A stretch of DNA of 64,000 bases from Methylicorpusculum oleiharenae (GTDB lineage: Bacteria; Pseudomonadota; Gammaproteobacteria; Methylococcales; Methylomonadaceae). Location: the NCBI RefSeq assembly GCF_009828925.2, contig NZ_WUTY02000001.1:2014492-2078491 (forward strand), given 5' to 3'. The notes beneath the pieces were generated by a model. The model did no database searches. It was given only the letters and a program-made list of their open reading frames with translations, and was not told the DNA's origin. A program made the position numbers and the translations under genes. Below are positions 35,086-45,165 of this stretch, piece after piece. How positions within the stretch are numbered: position 1 is the stretch's first letter; every line of letters begins with the position of its first letter.

Positions 35086-37524
35086 TTAACTGTCAGACCC
35101 TGCGTTGCCCGATTGATTCTCATCTTCAACACCTGTCAACGCATCATCGACTTTTTCCAGCCAGACAAAATTCAGCTGATTTCTGACCGCTTCGGGTATT
35201 TCCTGGAAATCGCGTTGATTACGTGCCGGGAGCATGACGGTTTTGATACCGGCTCTGGCTGCGGCAATGACTTTTTCTTTGATGCCGCCGACCGGGAGTA
35301 CCAGACCGCGCAGGCTGATTTCTCCGGTCATGGCGATATCACTTTGAACAATCCGGTCTGAAAGTGCAGAGTAAAGTGCGGTGAACATTGCGACTCCTGC
35401 GCTGGGGCCGTCTTTGGGAATGGCACCGGCGGGCACGTGAACATGAATGTCGTTTTTTTCGAAGATGTCCGGATTTAAATTCAGTGTGGTTGCGTGCGAT
35501 TTGACCAGACTTAACGCGGCCTGGGCGCTTTCTTTCATCACGTCGCCGAGCTGGCCGGTGAGAATGAGCTTGCCGCTGCCGGGTACTTTGGTGGCTTCAA
35601 TAAACAGGATGTCGCCGCCTACGGGCGTCCAGGCCAGACCTGTTGCAACGCCCGGAACACTGGTGCGCATTGCGACTTCGCTGTCAAATTTTTTGGGTCC
35701 CAACATCTCGGGAATATGCTCGGCTTCAACATTTTCATTAAGCACGAGTCCTTCAGCGATACGCATCGCAACCCGGCGAAAGACGGTGCCGATCTCGCGT
35801 TCCAGGTTTCTGCAACCGGCTTCACGGGTGTAGTCCTGAATGATGGTCTCTATTGCGGCATCGCTGATGCTGCATTGTTCGGCTGTCAGGCCGTTCGTTT
35901 CCAGCTGTCTGCCTACAAGGTATCGCCGCGCTATCTGGGCTTTTTCATCCAGGGTATAACCGGTTAATTCAATCACTTCCATACGGTCGCGTAACGGGAT
36001 GGGGATGTTATCCAGCACGTTGGCGGTGCCGATAAACATGACATGGCTCAGGTCAAACGCAACACCCAGATAATTATCGCGGAATGTTGAGTTTTGCTCC
36101 GGATCAAGCACTTCCAGTAAAGCCGAAGACGGATCACCCTGGATGCCGGAACCGAGTTTATCCATTTCATCCAGCATAAATACCGGGTTATTGGTGCCAG
36201 CTTTACGTATTGATTGAATGATATTGCCCGGTAATGCGCCTATGTAGGTGCGGCGATGGCCCCGGATTTCGGCTTCATCGTGGACGCCTCCGAGGCTGGT
36301 TCTTACAAATTCGCGTCCGCTCGCCCTTGCAATACTGCGGCCCAATGATGTTTTACCGACACCGGGAGGCCCTGTAAAACAGAGAATCGGACTTTTGCCG
36401 TTTGGGTTTAATTTGCGAACCGCCAGAAACTCCAGGATACGCTGTTTGATTTTATCCAGGCCATAATGATCGGCATTAAGAATGTCTCTTGCTTTGGCAA
36501 TATCAATGACGCCCGGACTGGCTTTTGACCAGGGCAATTCGGTCAGCCAGTCAAGGTAAGTGCGCACCATTGAATATTCGCCGCTGGCATCCGACATATG
36601 CTGTAAACGGCTCAGTTCCTTGCGGGCTTGTTTTTCAGCTTCTTCAGGCATGTTGGCGGCAGTGATGGCCTTACTGATTTCTTCAATTTCGGCGGAATTT
36701 TCCTCACCTTCGCCCAATTCTTTCTGAATGGCCTTCATTTGTTCGCGCAGCATAAACTCGCGCTGCTTTTGGCCCATGCTTTCCTGGGTTTGTTCATTGA
36801 TCTGGTTCGAGAGTTTTAATACCTCGATCCGGTAATTGAGTAATTCCAGAATTTTGTCAAAGCGTAGCTGGATATCAAACAATGCCAGAATTTCCTGCTT
36901 TTCTTCTGCTTTTTCAATCAGATAACTGGCAATCAAATCGGCCAATAGGGACGGATTTGTCATAGACTGAATGGCATTAACCACTTCAATAGCCGATTGC
37001 CGGGTCAGATTGAGCACTTCGATGGCCTTTTCTTTGACCGTAATGACGCGTGCATCGATATCCCGCGAGCTTACTTCAGGTTCTTCATAGAGTTCAACGT
37101 GAGCGGCCAAAAAAGGATAATCCGGAATGAATGTCTTGACGCGAAAGCGTTGCGTACCTTGGCAAGCAACATGATGCGTGCCGTCAGGAATAGCGATGTA
37201 GCGCAGTATTTCCGCCGCAGTCCCTGTCGTGTAAAGATCATCCGGTTTTGGGTCGATGTCATTGTTATCGCGCTGCATCAGTAAACCAATCGGCTTTTCC
37301 AAACGGATAGCCTGTTGCAAGGCCTCTACGGAGAGTTTGCGGCCAATCACCAGCGGCATAACCACTTGAGGAAAAAGAACTGTAGCGCGGACTGGTACAA
37401 TGATGAGCGCATCGTCAGGGAGCCGTGGGAGTTGTGGTAAATCCTCTGGCAATGTTTTCGATAGGGCATTTTCTGATGCCTTTTTCGTACCCGATAACAG
37501 TTTTTTAAGGTCCTGGATGGCCAT
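35086..37524 (-). CDS. lon: ATP-dependent Lon protease
   Basis: An 812-residue LonA protease. The N-terminal LON domain begins with LPLLP-like strands ([20 protein letters not shown]), the coiled coil is around [14 protein letters not shown], Walker A is [17 protein letters not shown] and Walker B is [10 protein letters not shown]. The catalytic dyad is Ser708 in KDGPSAGVA and Lys751 in [10 protein letters not shown], 43 residues apart as in E. coli Lon. It degrades misfolded and regulatory proteins in the cytoplasm. The Hsp20 gene lies 9 bases upstream and runs the same way, an arrangement that pairs a holdase with a protease. Confidence 0.96.
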   Translation of the reverse strand: MAIQDLKKLLSGTKKASENALSKTLPEDLPQLPRLPDDALIIVPVRATVLFPQVVMPLVIGRKLSVEALQQAIRLEKPIGLLMQRDNNDIDPKPDDLYTTGTAAEILRYIAIPDGTHHVACQGTQRFRVKTFIPDYPFLAAHVELYEEPEVSSRDIDARVITVKEKAIEVLNLTRQSAIEVVNAIQSMTNPSLLADLIASYLIEKAEEKQEILALFDIQLRFDKILELLNYRIEVLKLSNQINEQTQESMGQKQREFMLREQMKAIQKELGEGEENSAEIEEISKAITAANMPEEAEKQARKELSRLQHMSDASGEYSMVRTYLDWLTELPWSKASPGVIDIAKARDILNADHYGLDKIKQRILEFLAVRKLNPNGKSPILCFTGPPGVGKTSLGRSIARASGREFVRTSLGGVHDEAEIRGHRRTYIGALPGNIIQSIRKAGTNNPVFMLDEMDKLGSGIQGDPSSALLEVLDPEQNSTFRDNYLGVAFDLSHVMFIGTANVLDNIPIPLRDRMEVIELTGYTLDEKAQIARRYLVGRQLETNGLTAEQCSISDAAIETIIQDYTREAGCRNLEREIGTVFRRVAMRIAEGLVLNENVEAEHIPEMLGPKKFDSEVAMRTSVPGVATGLAWTPVGGDILFIEATKVPGSGKLILTGQLGDVMKESAQAALSLVKSHATTLNLNPDIFEKNDIHVHVPAGAIPKDGPSAGVAMFTALYSALSDRIVQSDIAMTGEISLRGLVLPVGGIKEKVIAAARAGIKTVMLPARNQRDFQEIPEAVRNQLNFVWLEKVDDALTGVEDENQSGNAGSDS

Positions 37525-37533
37525 AGGATTCCT

Positions 37534-37935
37534 TTAAATTTTTTGTAGTGAGATCAATAAACAACCGTTTAAAAATTCACGGTTACCGATTTCAAAATGT
37601 CCGGCAGGCAGGTCAATAATTCGTTCGAACCGCCCGTAGGGGATTTCCAGTCTTCTTATGTCAGTTTCTGCGCTGACCGGCAGATGGCGTTTGCCGTTCA
37701 CAATCAGATGGTCTTTTTCAAGCAGGACTTTTACCTGTTCCGGATTAACGCCGGGGAGGGCGATCATGATCTTGAATTCACACCGGGTTTCATAAATGTC
37801 GACAGGCGGCTCCCACGAAGGCGGTCTGGATTTCATCTCGCTGGGCCTAAAGAACTGTCGGTGCAAGCGGTCTGCCCTATCTATCATTGCACAGGCTTCC
37901 GCCCACATCCAGGATTCAAGATCACGAGTTGGCAT
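37534..37935 (-). CDS. Hsp20/alpha-crystallin family small heat-shock protein
   Basis: A 133-residue protein with the alpha-crystallin domain: VDIYETRCEFKIMIALPGVNPEQVKV, then the DHLIVNGKRHL strand and the RRLEIPYGRFERIIDLP segment, equivalent to the GxFxRxxxLP signature. It holds unfolded proteins in solution under heat or oxidative stress. It ends 9 bases before the lon start on the same strand, so the two are probably one transcript. The promoter would lie in 37936-38073; I saw no CIRCE element. Confidence 0.88.
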   Translation of the reverse strand: MPTRDLESWMWAEACAMIDRADRLHRQFFRPSEMKSRPPSWEPPVDIYETRCEFKIMIALPGVNPEQVKVLLEKDHLIVNGKRHLPVSAETDIRRLEIPYGRFERIIDLPAGHFEIGNREFLNGCLLISLQKI

Positions 37936-38073
37936 AAGATCGTTCCATTTTTTCGGGTTAAAGGTAACGAGGTAAGTCGATCGGCTTTAGGTTGTTACTT
38001 TAAATCTTTACAGTCGTTCCGGATAGTCTGAATTTTAGCCCGATACGTTTCAGCATCGTCATGATCAATAAGA

Positions 38074-39147
38074 TTATCCCGATTGGCAATTTAGGCGAGT
38101 CAGCAATCTGATTGAATAGAAGCTGACCAGTTTTTGTTTTTCTTCATCCCATAGATTCAACCAAAGTGATTTGAAGCTTTCCAGCAAAGTTAGCGCCTTT
38201 ACGGTTTGCAACAGGGGGACTTCGTTCTGGCAGCGTTGCAAGTTATAGTTGGGGATATTGGCCCTGACATGATGAATGTGATGCAGGCCAATATTGCCCG
38301 CCATCCACTGCAGCACTTTGGGCAGTTTGTAGTAGGAACTTCCTTCCAGTCCTGAACTGATCAGATCCCAGTTTTGCTGGCGAGCCCAATAAACGTCTTC
38401 ATACTGATGCTGAACATAAAACAACCACATTCCAGTGGTTGCTGCCATAAAGATGACCGGAAGTTGAATCAGCAGGTAAGCCTTAAATCCCAAGGTCAAA
38501 CTCATCAGAATAATGATCGCAGCAATGGCTAGATTGGTATAAATCACGCTGCTGCGTTCGCGTTTTTTTGCTCCGGGACTGGGAAAGCGCTGAATAATCA
38601 GAAATAAGAACAGAGGCACGACACTGAATAAAATCAGGGGATTGCGAAACAAGCGATAGACCAGTCGTTTGATTCGGGATGCGGCCAGATATTCATCGAC
38701 AGTCAATGTCCAGACATCGCCTACGCCCCGCCGGTCCAGATTGCCGGATGCGCCATGGTGGATAATATGGGTGCGTTGCCAGTCTTCAAAAGGTGTGAAG
38801 GTCAGGATGCCGGTAATGTATCCCAATACCCGGTTGGCTAAACGGGAAGGGAAAAAAGCGCCATGGCAACAATCGTGGAAAAGAATGAAAAGGCGTACCA
38901 GAAAACCGGCAGCCGGTATGGTTAACAATAAAGTGGTCCAGAAAGGCCATTCGTAAACAACGGTTGCAATCATCAATGCCCATAAACCCATATAAGGCAA
39001 TAAGGTGTTAGCAACTTGCCAAAAGGCTTTGCGAACATCCGGTTGTGCATACTTCGATACAGTCCTGATTAAATCTTGACGAAAATCCTGGATATTTTGG
39101 CGATAGTGCGGGAATAAGGTGTCGGGCGGGGGTACTTGTTGTGACAT
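38074..39147 (-). CDS. Membrane fatty-acid desaturase
   Basis: A 357-residue protein with about four membrane segments and the three histidine boxes of the desaturase superfamily: HDCCHGAFF, THIIHHG, and HHIHHVRANIPNYNL. The boxes bind two irons and insert a double bond into an acyl chain. The third box context (HHxHHxRANIPNY) matches delta-type acyl-lipid desaturases. The terminal part (LTLLESFKSLWLNLWDEE) is typical of the bacterial group. It stands alone, with a 138-base gap to hsp20 and a long region upstream. Confidence 0.9.
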   Translation of the reverse strand: MSQQVPPPDTLFPHYRQNIQDFRQDLIRTVSKYAQPDVRKAFWQVANTLLPYMGLWALMIATVVYEWPFWTTLLLTIPAAGFLVRLFILFHDCCHGAFFPSRLANRVLGYITGILTFTPFEDWQRTHIIHHGASGNLDRRGVGDVWTLTVDEYLAASRIKRLVYRLFRNPLILFSVVPLFLFLIIQRFPSPGAKKRERSSVIYTNLAIAAIIILMSLTLGFKAYLLIQLPVIFMAATTGMWLFYVQHQYEDVYWARQQNWDLISSGLEGSSYYKLPKVLQWMAGNIGLHHIHHVRANIPNYNLQRCQNEVPLLQTVKALTLLESFKSLWLNLWDEEKQKLVSFYSIRLLTRLNCQSG

Positions 39148-39862
39148 AACGGGCTTGACTCATAAAAATTAAACGGTAGTTGGGTAAAGCAACGCTCCTC
39201 CGCATCAAGCCAATGACCAAAAATGCAGGCTATTGTTTGATGAGTCGGCTGAGGTTTTTGAATGGAATAGCTTGGTTATCCTGCTATTCAGGCGGGTGGA
39301 AAAAAGCCTTATGGGCTGAAGGTTAAAGAAGCGGGCGGGGAATTTACGAAAAATTTCAAACGATACGCTTGTGTCAACGCGATTGATTAAACCGGATGGC
39401 GGAACGGCGGCTTTTAAAAAGCCGACATTTTCAATAACAGAACATTAGTGAGTCAGAGGGTCAGGAAAGTTCACCTGTTAATGAAATAAATTAAACCGGT
39501 GTGTGAGGTTAATGGCTGGTAGCAAGTCATGTAGCCATTGAGCGGAAAATCATAACGGAGGTGATAATTACTGGCAATAACCAAGACGTTTCAGGGATGC
39601 TGTTGACTGATTCCATACTAAGGTTATCCTGCATGTAACGGTTACCTCACGAATGGTCTCTTTCCAGGTTATACCTTTCGCACTTCAAATTTCGGTAGTG
39701 CCTAAGGACGCAACGGGGTGTTCGGCAAAGGCTTTGCCAGCAAGGATGCTGGCATAGAGCCTACATGGATGTATTTACGGCGTCCTTTGACGGGCACCCC
39801 GGTGCCGAATTTCGATCTACGATAGGTATACATTTTTTATGCAGTATTAAGGAGCTTTGTCC
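39148..39862. other. Long intergenic region between desaturase and cryptochrome genes
   Basis: About 715 bases with no supported gene. The right part holds a structured inverted-repeat element at 39687-39812, listed separately. AAGGAG 8 bases before 39863 is the cryptochrome ribosome site. The rest shows nothing I can name. Confidence 0.5.
39687..39812. repeat. Intergenic inverted-repeat element with nested hairpins
   Basis: A 126-bp block whose ends are inverted: AAATTTCGGTAGTGCC on the left and GGTGCCGAATTT on the right. Inside are two adjacent perfect palindromes, GGCAAAG/CTTTGCC (39724-39738) and CCAGCA/TGCTGG (39737-39752), plus GGACGC near the left paired with GCGTCC near the right (about 39706 and 39779). 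The order resembles dispersed repeat units of proteobacteria, but no second copy occurs in the window. Confidence 0.55.
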
Positions 39863-41125
39863 ATGCAGCAACTTCATTGGTTTCGCTATGATTTACGGCT
39901 GCATGATCAGCAGGCTTTACTGACCAGTGATTATTCAAAAACGCTGACCTGTGTTTACATTATCGATGAGCAGTGGTTTCAGCCGACGTTATGGCAGACA
40001 AAGCCGCTAGGTCCATTTCGACAGGTTTTTCTGCAACAGGCAGTGACAGAATTGTCGGACTCTTTGCAGCGCATCGGTCAGCGTCTGTTGATTAAATACG
40101 GGAATCCGCTGACGATTATCAAGGAACTCGTCGAGCAATTGGGTATCACCCGCATATCGGTACAAAAGCATCCCGGCAGTTTCGAACGGCGTCAGATCCA
40201 GCAACTAAAAGCGGTGTTAAATGTCGAGTGGTTTGAAAGTGAGACCTTTACGTTATTTGCCGAACAACAACTGCCGTTTCCATTATCGGACTTACCGGCT
40301 AGCTACACCCCCTTTAAAAAGCAGATGGACTCAGTTTGTCCAATTGCGCCCTATGCTGCAGTCAATAAATTGCCGATGTTTCCCAAACAATTAAATGCTC
40401 TGACCGATGATACCTGGCCGTCCGTGCCGGCGCAGCAACACCCCTTTCAACTGCCTTTTATGGGAGGAGAGAGGACTGGATTGAAACAGGTTGATTACTA
40501 TTTTGATGAAAACCGCTTAAGCAATTACAAGCAAACCCGGAATGGATTTGATGGCTGGGATTTTTCGTCCAAGCTATCGCCCTGGCTGGCTTTGGGTTGC
40601 CAATCGCCAAGAAGGGTATTCAGCCAACTTAAACACTTTGAAGCTCAGAAAGGGGCTAACCAATCGACAGAATGGTTTTATCTGGAATTGTTGTGGCGCG
40701 AGTATTTTCAGTGGTTGGCCTATCACTTTGATACCCGGATGTATCATCGGCGGGGTGTTCGTGATGTCAATCCTTTGCTCAGTTTTTATTCTGAATATTA
40801 CACCGCATGGATTAACGGGCGAACAGGCTGCGCTATCGTCGATGCGGCAATGAAGCAATTGAAAAACACCGGCTGGCTTTCAAATCGGAGCCGGCAGATA
40901 GTGGCCAGTTTTCTGGTCAATGAATACCAGGTGGACTGGCGGTTCGGCGCGGCGTGGTTTGAACAGCAATTAATTGATTATGATGCCGCCAGTAATTGGG
41001 GAAATTGGCAATATTTGGCCGGGGTAGGCACGGACCCCAGAGGCAAGCGAATTTTTAACATGACCAAGCAAGAACAGACTTACGATCCTGATAATGAATT
41101 TGTTAGCCGCTGGAATGCCGAGTAA
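39863..41125 (+). CDS. DASH-type cryptochrome / photolyase
   Basis: A 420-residue flavoprotein. The N-terminal antenna domain begins QLHWFRYDLRLHDQQALL. The FAD-binding helical domain holds LSPWLALGCQSPRRVF, FYLELLWREYFQWLAYH, NRSRQIVASFLVNEYQVDWR and NWGNWQYLAGVGTDPRG, the hallmark blocks of cryptochrome/photolyases, and it closes with TYDPDNEFVSRW. The DASH group repairs cyclobutane dimers, mainly in single-stranded DNA, or acts as a blue-light sensor. I chose the ATG at 39863 because AAGGAG lies 8 bases upstream; a TTG 6 bases earlier is too close to it. The gene ends 58 bases before a lipocalin. Confidence 0.88.
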   Translation: MQQLHWFRYDLRLHDQQALLTSDYSKTLTCVYIIDEQWFQPTLWQTKPLGPFRQVFLQQAVTELSDSLQRIGQRLLIKYGNPLTIIKELVEQLGITRISVQKHPGSFERRQIQQLKAVLNVEWFESETFTLFAEQQLPFPLSDLPASYTPFKKQMDSVCPIAPYAAVNKLPMFPKQLNALTDDTWPSVPAQQHPFQLPFMGGERTGLKQVDYYFDENRLSNYKQTRNGFDGWDFSSKLSPWLALGCQSPRRVFSQLKHFEAQKGANQSTEWFYLELLWREYFQWLAYHFDTRMYHRRGVRDVNPLLSFYSEYYTAWINGRTGCAIVDAAMKQLKNTGWLSNRSRQIVASFLVNEYQVDWRFGAAWFEQQLIDYDAASNWGNWQYLAGVGTDPRGKRIFNMTKQEQTYDPDNEFVSRWNAE

Positions 41126-41183
41126 CCCTTTTGACTTCAAGCTTGCTGACTCTCGATCAATTTTTCATTTACGGAACAAGACT

Positions 41184-41711
41184 ATGAAAACCCTCATTTT
41201 AATGATGGCCTGGACGCTGTGTTCCTGTTCGTCTTTCACTTCAAAGGAGCCGCCTGTGCAAACAGTCAATGCGCTAGAAATTCCCAAATTCATGGGCAAA
41301 TGGTATGTCTTGGCAGGCCGCTTCACTTTTTTTGAAAAAGAAGTTCATAACGGCGTAGAGACTTACTCATGGAATGAAGAAAATCAACGTATCGATATAG
41401 ACTTTACCTATAATCGGGGCAGTTTTAACGGAGCGCTCAAGTCATTCCCGCAAAAGGGCTGGATTTACAATACGAAAACCCAGGCACACTGGAAAGTCTC
41501 GCCATTTTGGCCTTTAAAATTTGATTATCTGGTTGTGGCGCTGGCTGAGGATTACAGCTGGACGGCAATTGGCGTTCCGGACCAAAAGTACTTATGGATT
41601 ATGGCGCGAGACTGGAAAAATCCCGATTCTGTTGTGGCTGCAGCGACCCGTGCTCTGAAAGACGCCGGATACGACGCTCAAAATTTAGTCACGGTTCCTC
41701 ATCGGTGGTAA
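41184..41711 (+). CDS. blc: Outer-membrane lipocalin (Blc family)
   Basis: A 175-residue lipoprotein. The signal ends near TLCSC, so lipidation at Cys is likely. The lipocalin signature is FMGKWYVLAGR at the barrel entrance, and IDIDFTYNRGSFNGALKSF follows as the second strand region; FDYLVVALAEDYSW and YLWIMARDWKNPD are the late strands. Blc proteins bind lipids at the outer membrane and help under membrane stress. GGAACAAG lies upstream of the chosen ATG at 41184. It is co-directional with the cryptochrome and 58 bases after it, so joint transcription is plausible; lipocalin genes often follow photolyase-like genes. Confidence 0.86.
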   Translation: MKTLILMMAWTLCSCSSFTSKEPPVQTVNALEIPKFMGKWYVLAGRFTFFEKEVHNGVETYSWNEENQRIDIDFTYNRGSFNGALKSFPQKGWIYNTKTQAHWKVSPFWPLKFDYLVVALAEDYSWTAIGVPDQKYLWIMARDWKNPDSVVAAATRALKDAGYDAQNLVTVPHRW

Positions 41712-41743
41712 ATGCGTTATTGGCAGACGGCAGATTCTGGCTT

Positions 41744-42946
41744 TCATCGATGTTCCTGTTGAGCTAACGCTTGGCAGCGATTGCTGATGTCAAGCGCCTG
41801 TTTTCCGGGGGAAAACAAGACATATTTTTTAGCAAAATCCTCAGCGGCCAGTGTGTATTTGCGGTGAGATAACAAATCTGAAATCAGGCTCCGGAAATTC
41901 GGTTTTTTGATTTCCGAGGCCACGCAAATCCCCGCCCCCAAATTAGCGACATTTTGCGAACTCAAGAGTTGCTCCAACTGCAACGGTAGCAGAAGTAACG
42001 GTTTTCCGGATAACAGAAACGCTGCCAATGTCCCTCCTGCTCCGTGGCAAATTGCAAGATCACACTGCCGGCTTATTTCAGCCAGTTTTACGGGTTGCGG
42101 AGAAATATGGAGATTGGCACTGGCATGTTTTTGAATAAATGCAGGCGTCGTTCCCGGGATATGAACCAGCACCGAGTGGGAGGAAGCCTTAAGTTGCTGT
42201 AACAGATCATCCAGTCGGGGATAGTCATGCTTTAAGTAAGCGAATATTCTTTTATCGCCGATGCTGGGCCAAAGTGGCTCATTTCCGCCGGATTGATAGA
42301 TTGACGGTCCCCAATAGATTGCGTTGTTTCGTTTCGGGTAATGATCCAGTTCAGGAAACGTGCAGAGAAAGTTTTCTTCGACATTGAATAGGTCCGCCAT
42401 GATGGCTAGCGGTTCAGCGCCGAGTCGCCGCAAGACTGAATTGATGACGCCTAAAACAAATGACTCTGTCCTGAGCAGCTCATTTTCGGAAATTGGTTGC
42501 CAGGGGCGCAGGCAAGGCAGGGGATTGGATCGGGGCGGGCAGTAAAAGCCTGTTCCGAAAATTGCCCTGGGAGTCTTGACACTGCGCGCAGCCACAAGCG
42601 CTGTCGGTGCATGATCCAGAATCAATAAATCGGGTGTCAGATAGTTAAACACGGTTTTCCAAGCACACACTCGTGAATAAAGTCCGGTCTCGTCTGAATA
42701 GCCCACATTTTTGAGGATGCCGGGGTAGCTTGCCGGGGGCGGCATCGCGTGTGTTCCAGGCCAGCAAACAGGTGCTTGAAGATAAGGGAAGCCATCGTTT
42801 CCCAGTAATGTACTGGCATACTCAAGATTTTTGAGCACGAATATCACTTCGTGCCCCTGTTGTTTTAATTGTTGTGCAACCGGAAGAAAAGCCGCAGTAT
42901 GGCCATATCCGCCGCCTAACTCCCATATATAAAGTATTTTACTCAT
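41744..42946 (-). CDS. UGT/MurG-like glycosyltransferase
   Basis: A 400-residue GT-B enzyme. The N-terminal Rossmann half shows ELGGGYGHTAAFLPVAQQL with a glycine-rich loop, and the C-terminal half has the nucleotide-sugar site AICHGAGGTLAAFLLSGKPL followed by LPLQLEQLLSSQNVANLGAG, the macrolide/UDP-glucuronosyl-type signature. The acceptor is unknown; rhamnosyl, glycolipid or macrolide-type acceptors occur in the family. It is convergent with the lipocalin gene and 32 bases from its end. Confidence 0.8.
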   Translation of the reverse strand: MSKILYIWELGGGYGHTAAFLPVAQQLKQQGHEVIFVLKNLEYASTLLGNDGFPYLQAPVCWPGTHAMPPPASYPGILKNVGYSDETGLYSRVCAWKTVFNYLTPDLLILDHAPTALVAARSVKTPRAIFGTGFYCPPRSNPLPCLRPWQPISENELLRTESFVLGVINSVLRRLGAEPLAIMADLFNVEENFLCTFPELDHYPKRNNAIYWGPSIYQSGGNEPLWPSIGDKRIFAYLKHDYPRLDDLLQQLKASSHSVLVHIPGTTPAFIQKHASANLHISPQPVKLAEISRQCDLAICHGAGGTLAAFLLSGKPLLLLPLQLEQLLSSQNVANLGAGICVASEIKKPNFRSLISDLLSHRKYTLAAEDFAKKYVLFSPGKQALDISNRCQALAQQEHR

Positions 42947-43160
42947 TCAGATAATTGATTCTGTTTGTGTGAGGTAGGTCTTTGTTGAATCAGGAATTTA
43001 AAGTCCTATCCTAGGCTGATACCGCTGGTTTTAAAACTTATTTATGAGAATTTTCGAGGATTAACGAAGACGAAAAAATTTAAAAAGCAGGTCGAAAACC
43101 AAAAACTGTTTTATATTGTGACTCACGAATTTATCTCTGTTTTTGCCCTGATTATTTATT

Positions 43161-44966
43161 ATGACTTTACCATTAGCAAAGCCCGGAAAAGTTTCAATAG
43201 TTAGCGGTCTATTCGAAAGTCAGCCTGCTCATTTAAAAAAACGGCTAACTGATCTTATTCCGCTACGAATTTTCAGTTCCAAGCCGGTTTTGATGGCCGC
43301 AATCAGCATGATGTCGATGACACCCTTTGCGGTGGAGGCCTGGACGTTGGAGTTTGATCCCAGTTCATCCGTTGTTAGTGAAGGTGATGGCTCAATATCT
43401 ATGAGTATAAATTTAATTCGAGAAAGTCAGGACGAATACGGCGGTTGTTCTGTTGAAGGGACAGTTGTTACAAACGGATCGGCAACTTTGAATTCTGATT
43501 TTACTATTTCTGCTAGTCAATTCATCTTGGGTGTGAGTGAGGGAGATATTGATTCAGCAGTAATTAATTTCAATATTATTGACGATGTCGAAGTGGAGAG
43601 TAATGAAACAATCAATTTGAGCTTTCAAACAGTAGCCTTTGATTGCTCTGTTTCACCTTCAACTGCAAACATCATTATCACAGATAACGATATTCCCCCA
43701 GAACCAGAACCCGAACCCGAACCAACTGACCCCACGCCCAATCTGACGCCGGATCCAGCGTTTACGCCCAATCAGCGATCAATATATGAGGGCTTGGTGA
43801 GTGCCTGCGATAACGCAACCGGCGAATTGCTTGAGCGGTGTAGTGAAATCGGCAATGCTGATCTGAATGCCGTGATTCCTGATGAAGTTTCGGCTCAAGG
43901 CTCAGCAGCCGTTGATTTCGGCTACAAGCAATTTTCGATTATTCACGGCCGTATTGTTAACTTGCGTAATGCCCAGCAGCAAAATTCTACGCTCTTGGGC
44001 TATTCCACCTTCAATATCAATGGCGAATCAATTCCTGTCGGGCAAGTGCTAGCTAAAGCATTAGGTCAATCTCATGGCGGTGCAGCCGGAGATGATCCGA
44101 TTGACGAACCGTTGCGAGACAGCCCGTTAGGGTTTTTCCTGAAAGGCCAATTTAATATCGGTGAAAAAGACAAATCCCAAAATGAACAAGGTTTTGAAGT
44201 CGATAGACAAGCCGTCACCCTCGGCGCCGATTACAGTCTTACTGATGATTTGGTTTTGGGTGCGGCCTTTGGATACGGTGCTACCAACACCCATTACAAT
44301 CGCAGCAACGGGAGCATGGAGACCGATGCTTTCGAATTTTCCACTTACGGCAGCTATTTCTTACCGCAGGATTTTTATCTTGACTGGATCATGAGTTATG
44401 CGCTGCATAATTTCGATACCAAACGGCGAATTCAGTACAGCGGTTTGGACACCTCGGCGCAAAGCGAGGCCGATGGCGATCAATACGGAGTAAGCCTGGG
44501 TTTCGGTAAAGATATTTCGATACAAAATTTTGTTATCAACCCTTATGCACGGGTGGAATACATCACGACCCAGGTTGATAGTTACCAGGAAACCGGCGGA
44601 GCGGGTTTGTCCATGGAATTTGACAAGCAGGTTATCGATTCGGTTACCTCAACGATCGGCGGTCAGGCATCCCAATCCATCAGTATGCCTTGGGGGATTT
44701 TATCCCCCGGGTTCCGTTTTGAATGGGTGCATCAATACATGGATGATGCCCGGCTGATCCAGGCCCGGTTCAGTCAAGCTACCCCGGGAACGGGAAACTT
44801 TGTTGTTCAAACAGATAATCCGGACCGTGATTATTTTAATATTGGCAGTTCCTTGGCGGTAACCCTGCCTGAGGGGCGAGCCGGATTCCTTCGCTATGAA
44901 TATCGGTTGGGACAAACCGATATAACCGATCATACTGTGGAATTGGGAGTTAGAATTCCGTTTTAA
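43161..44966 (+). CDS. Autotransporter with Calx-beta domain
   Basis: A 601-residue secreted protein. It has a long signal region (about residues 1-58) with a charged extension before the hydrophobic core. Residues about 65-175 form a Calx-beta domain (VVSEGDGSISMSINLIRES, IIDDVEVESNETINLSF, NIIITDND). An acidic, proline-rich linker with repeated PEPEPEP follows. From about 310 to the end lies a 12-stranded autotransporter barrel that closes on TVELGVRIPF with a terminal Phe. The passenger is small for the class. A signal extension of this kind is often linked to slow secretion. Confidence 0.85.
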   Translation: MTLPLAKPGKVSIVSGLFESQPAHLKKRLTDLIPLRIFSSKPVLMAAISMMSMTPFAVEAWTLEFDPSSSVVSEGDGSISMSINLIRESQDEYGGCSVEGTVVTNGSATLNSDFTISASQFILGVSEGDIDSAVINFNIIDDVEVESNETINLSFQTVAFDCSVSPSTANIIITDNDIPPEPEPEPEPTDPTPNLTPDPAFTPNQRSIYEGLVSACDNATGELLERCSEIGNADLNAVIPDEVSAQGSAAVDFGYKQFSIIHGRIVNLRNAQQQNSTLLGYSTFNINGESIPVGQVLAKALGQSHGGAAGDDPIDEPLRDSPLGFFLKGQFNIGEKDKSQNEQGFEVDRQAVTLGADYSLTDDLVLGAAFGYGATNTHYNRSNGSMETDAFEFSTYGSYFLPQDFYLDWIMSYALHNFDTKRRIQYSGLDTSAQSEADGDQYGVSLGFGKDISIQNFVINPYARVEYITTQVDSYQETGGAGLSMEFDKQVIDSVTSTIGGQASQSISMPWGILSPGFRFEWVHQYMDDARLIQARFSQATPGTGNFVVQTDNPDRDYFNIGSSLAVTLPEGRAGFLRYEYRLGQTDITDHTVELGVRIPF

Positions 44967-44998
44967 ACTGGAATCATTCAGTTTTAATCTTGTATCTG

Positions 44999-45140
44999 CC
45001 TACTACCTCCCAATTTTATCGGGTGCAGGTGCTTGATTTCAATGGACGCATGAAACCATTCCTGCAGCTCTCTGCAACATCCCTGTTGCAGAAGCCTTTT
45101 CAATCCCTACACCCTCAATTCCAAGCGGGCGAGTAGTTAC
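44999..45140. repeat. Dispersed repeat, copy A
   Basis: This 142-bp stretch shares blocks with 52373-52477. Both end in ACCCTCAATT(C)CAAAGCGGGCGAGTA-type sequence. In copy A the interior reads GGGTGCAGGTG then GAAACCAT and GAAGCCTTTTCAAT on the plus strand; in copy B the same three blocks appear reverse-complemented and in reverse order. The left edge here has CTACTACC. No coding frame is present. Confidence 0.65.
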
Positions 45141-45165
45141 TTAAATTCTTTAAAAGGCGATTTTT

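Noticed and set aside
45021-45140. Short repeats at 45.0 kb considered as a CRISPR array
   Set aside because: Only one related copy exists 7 kb away, units are not regularly spaced, and no cas genes are present.
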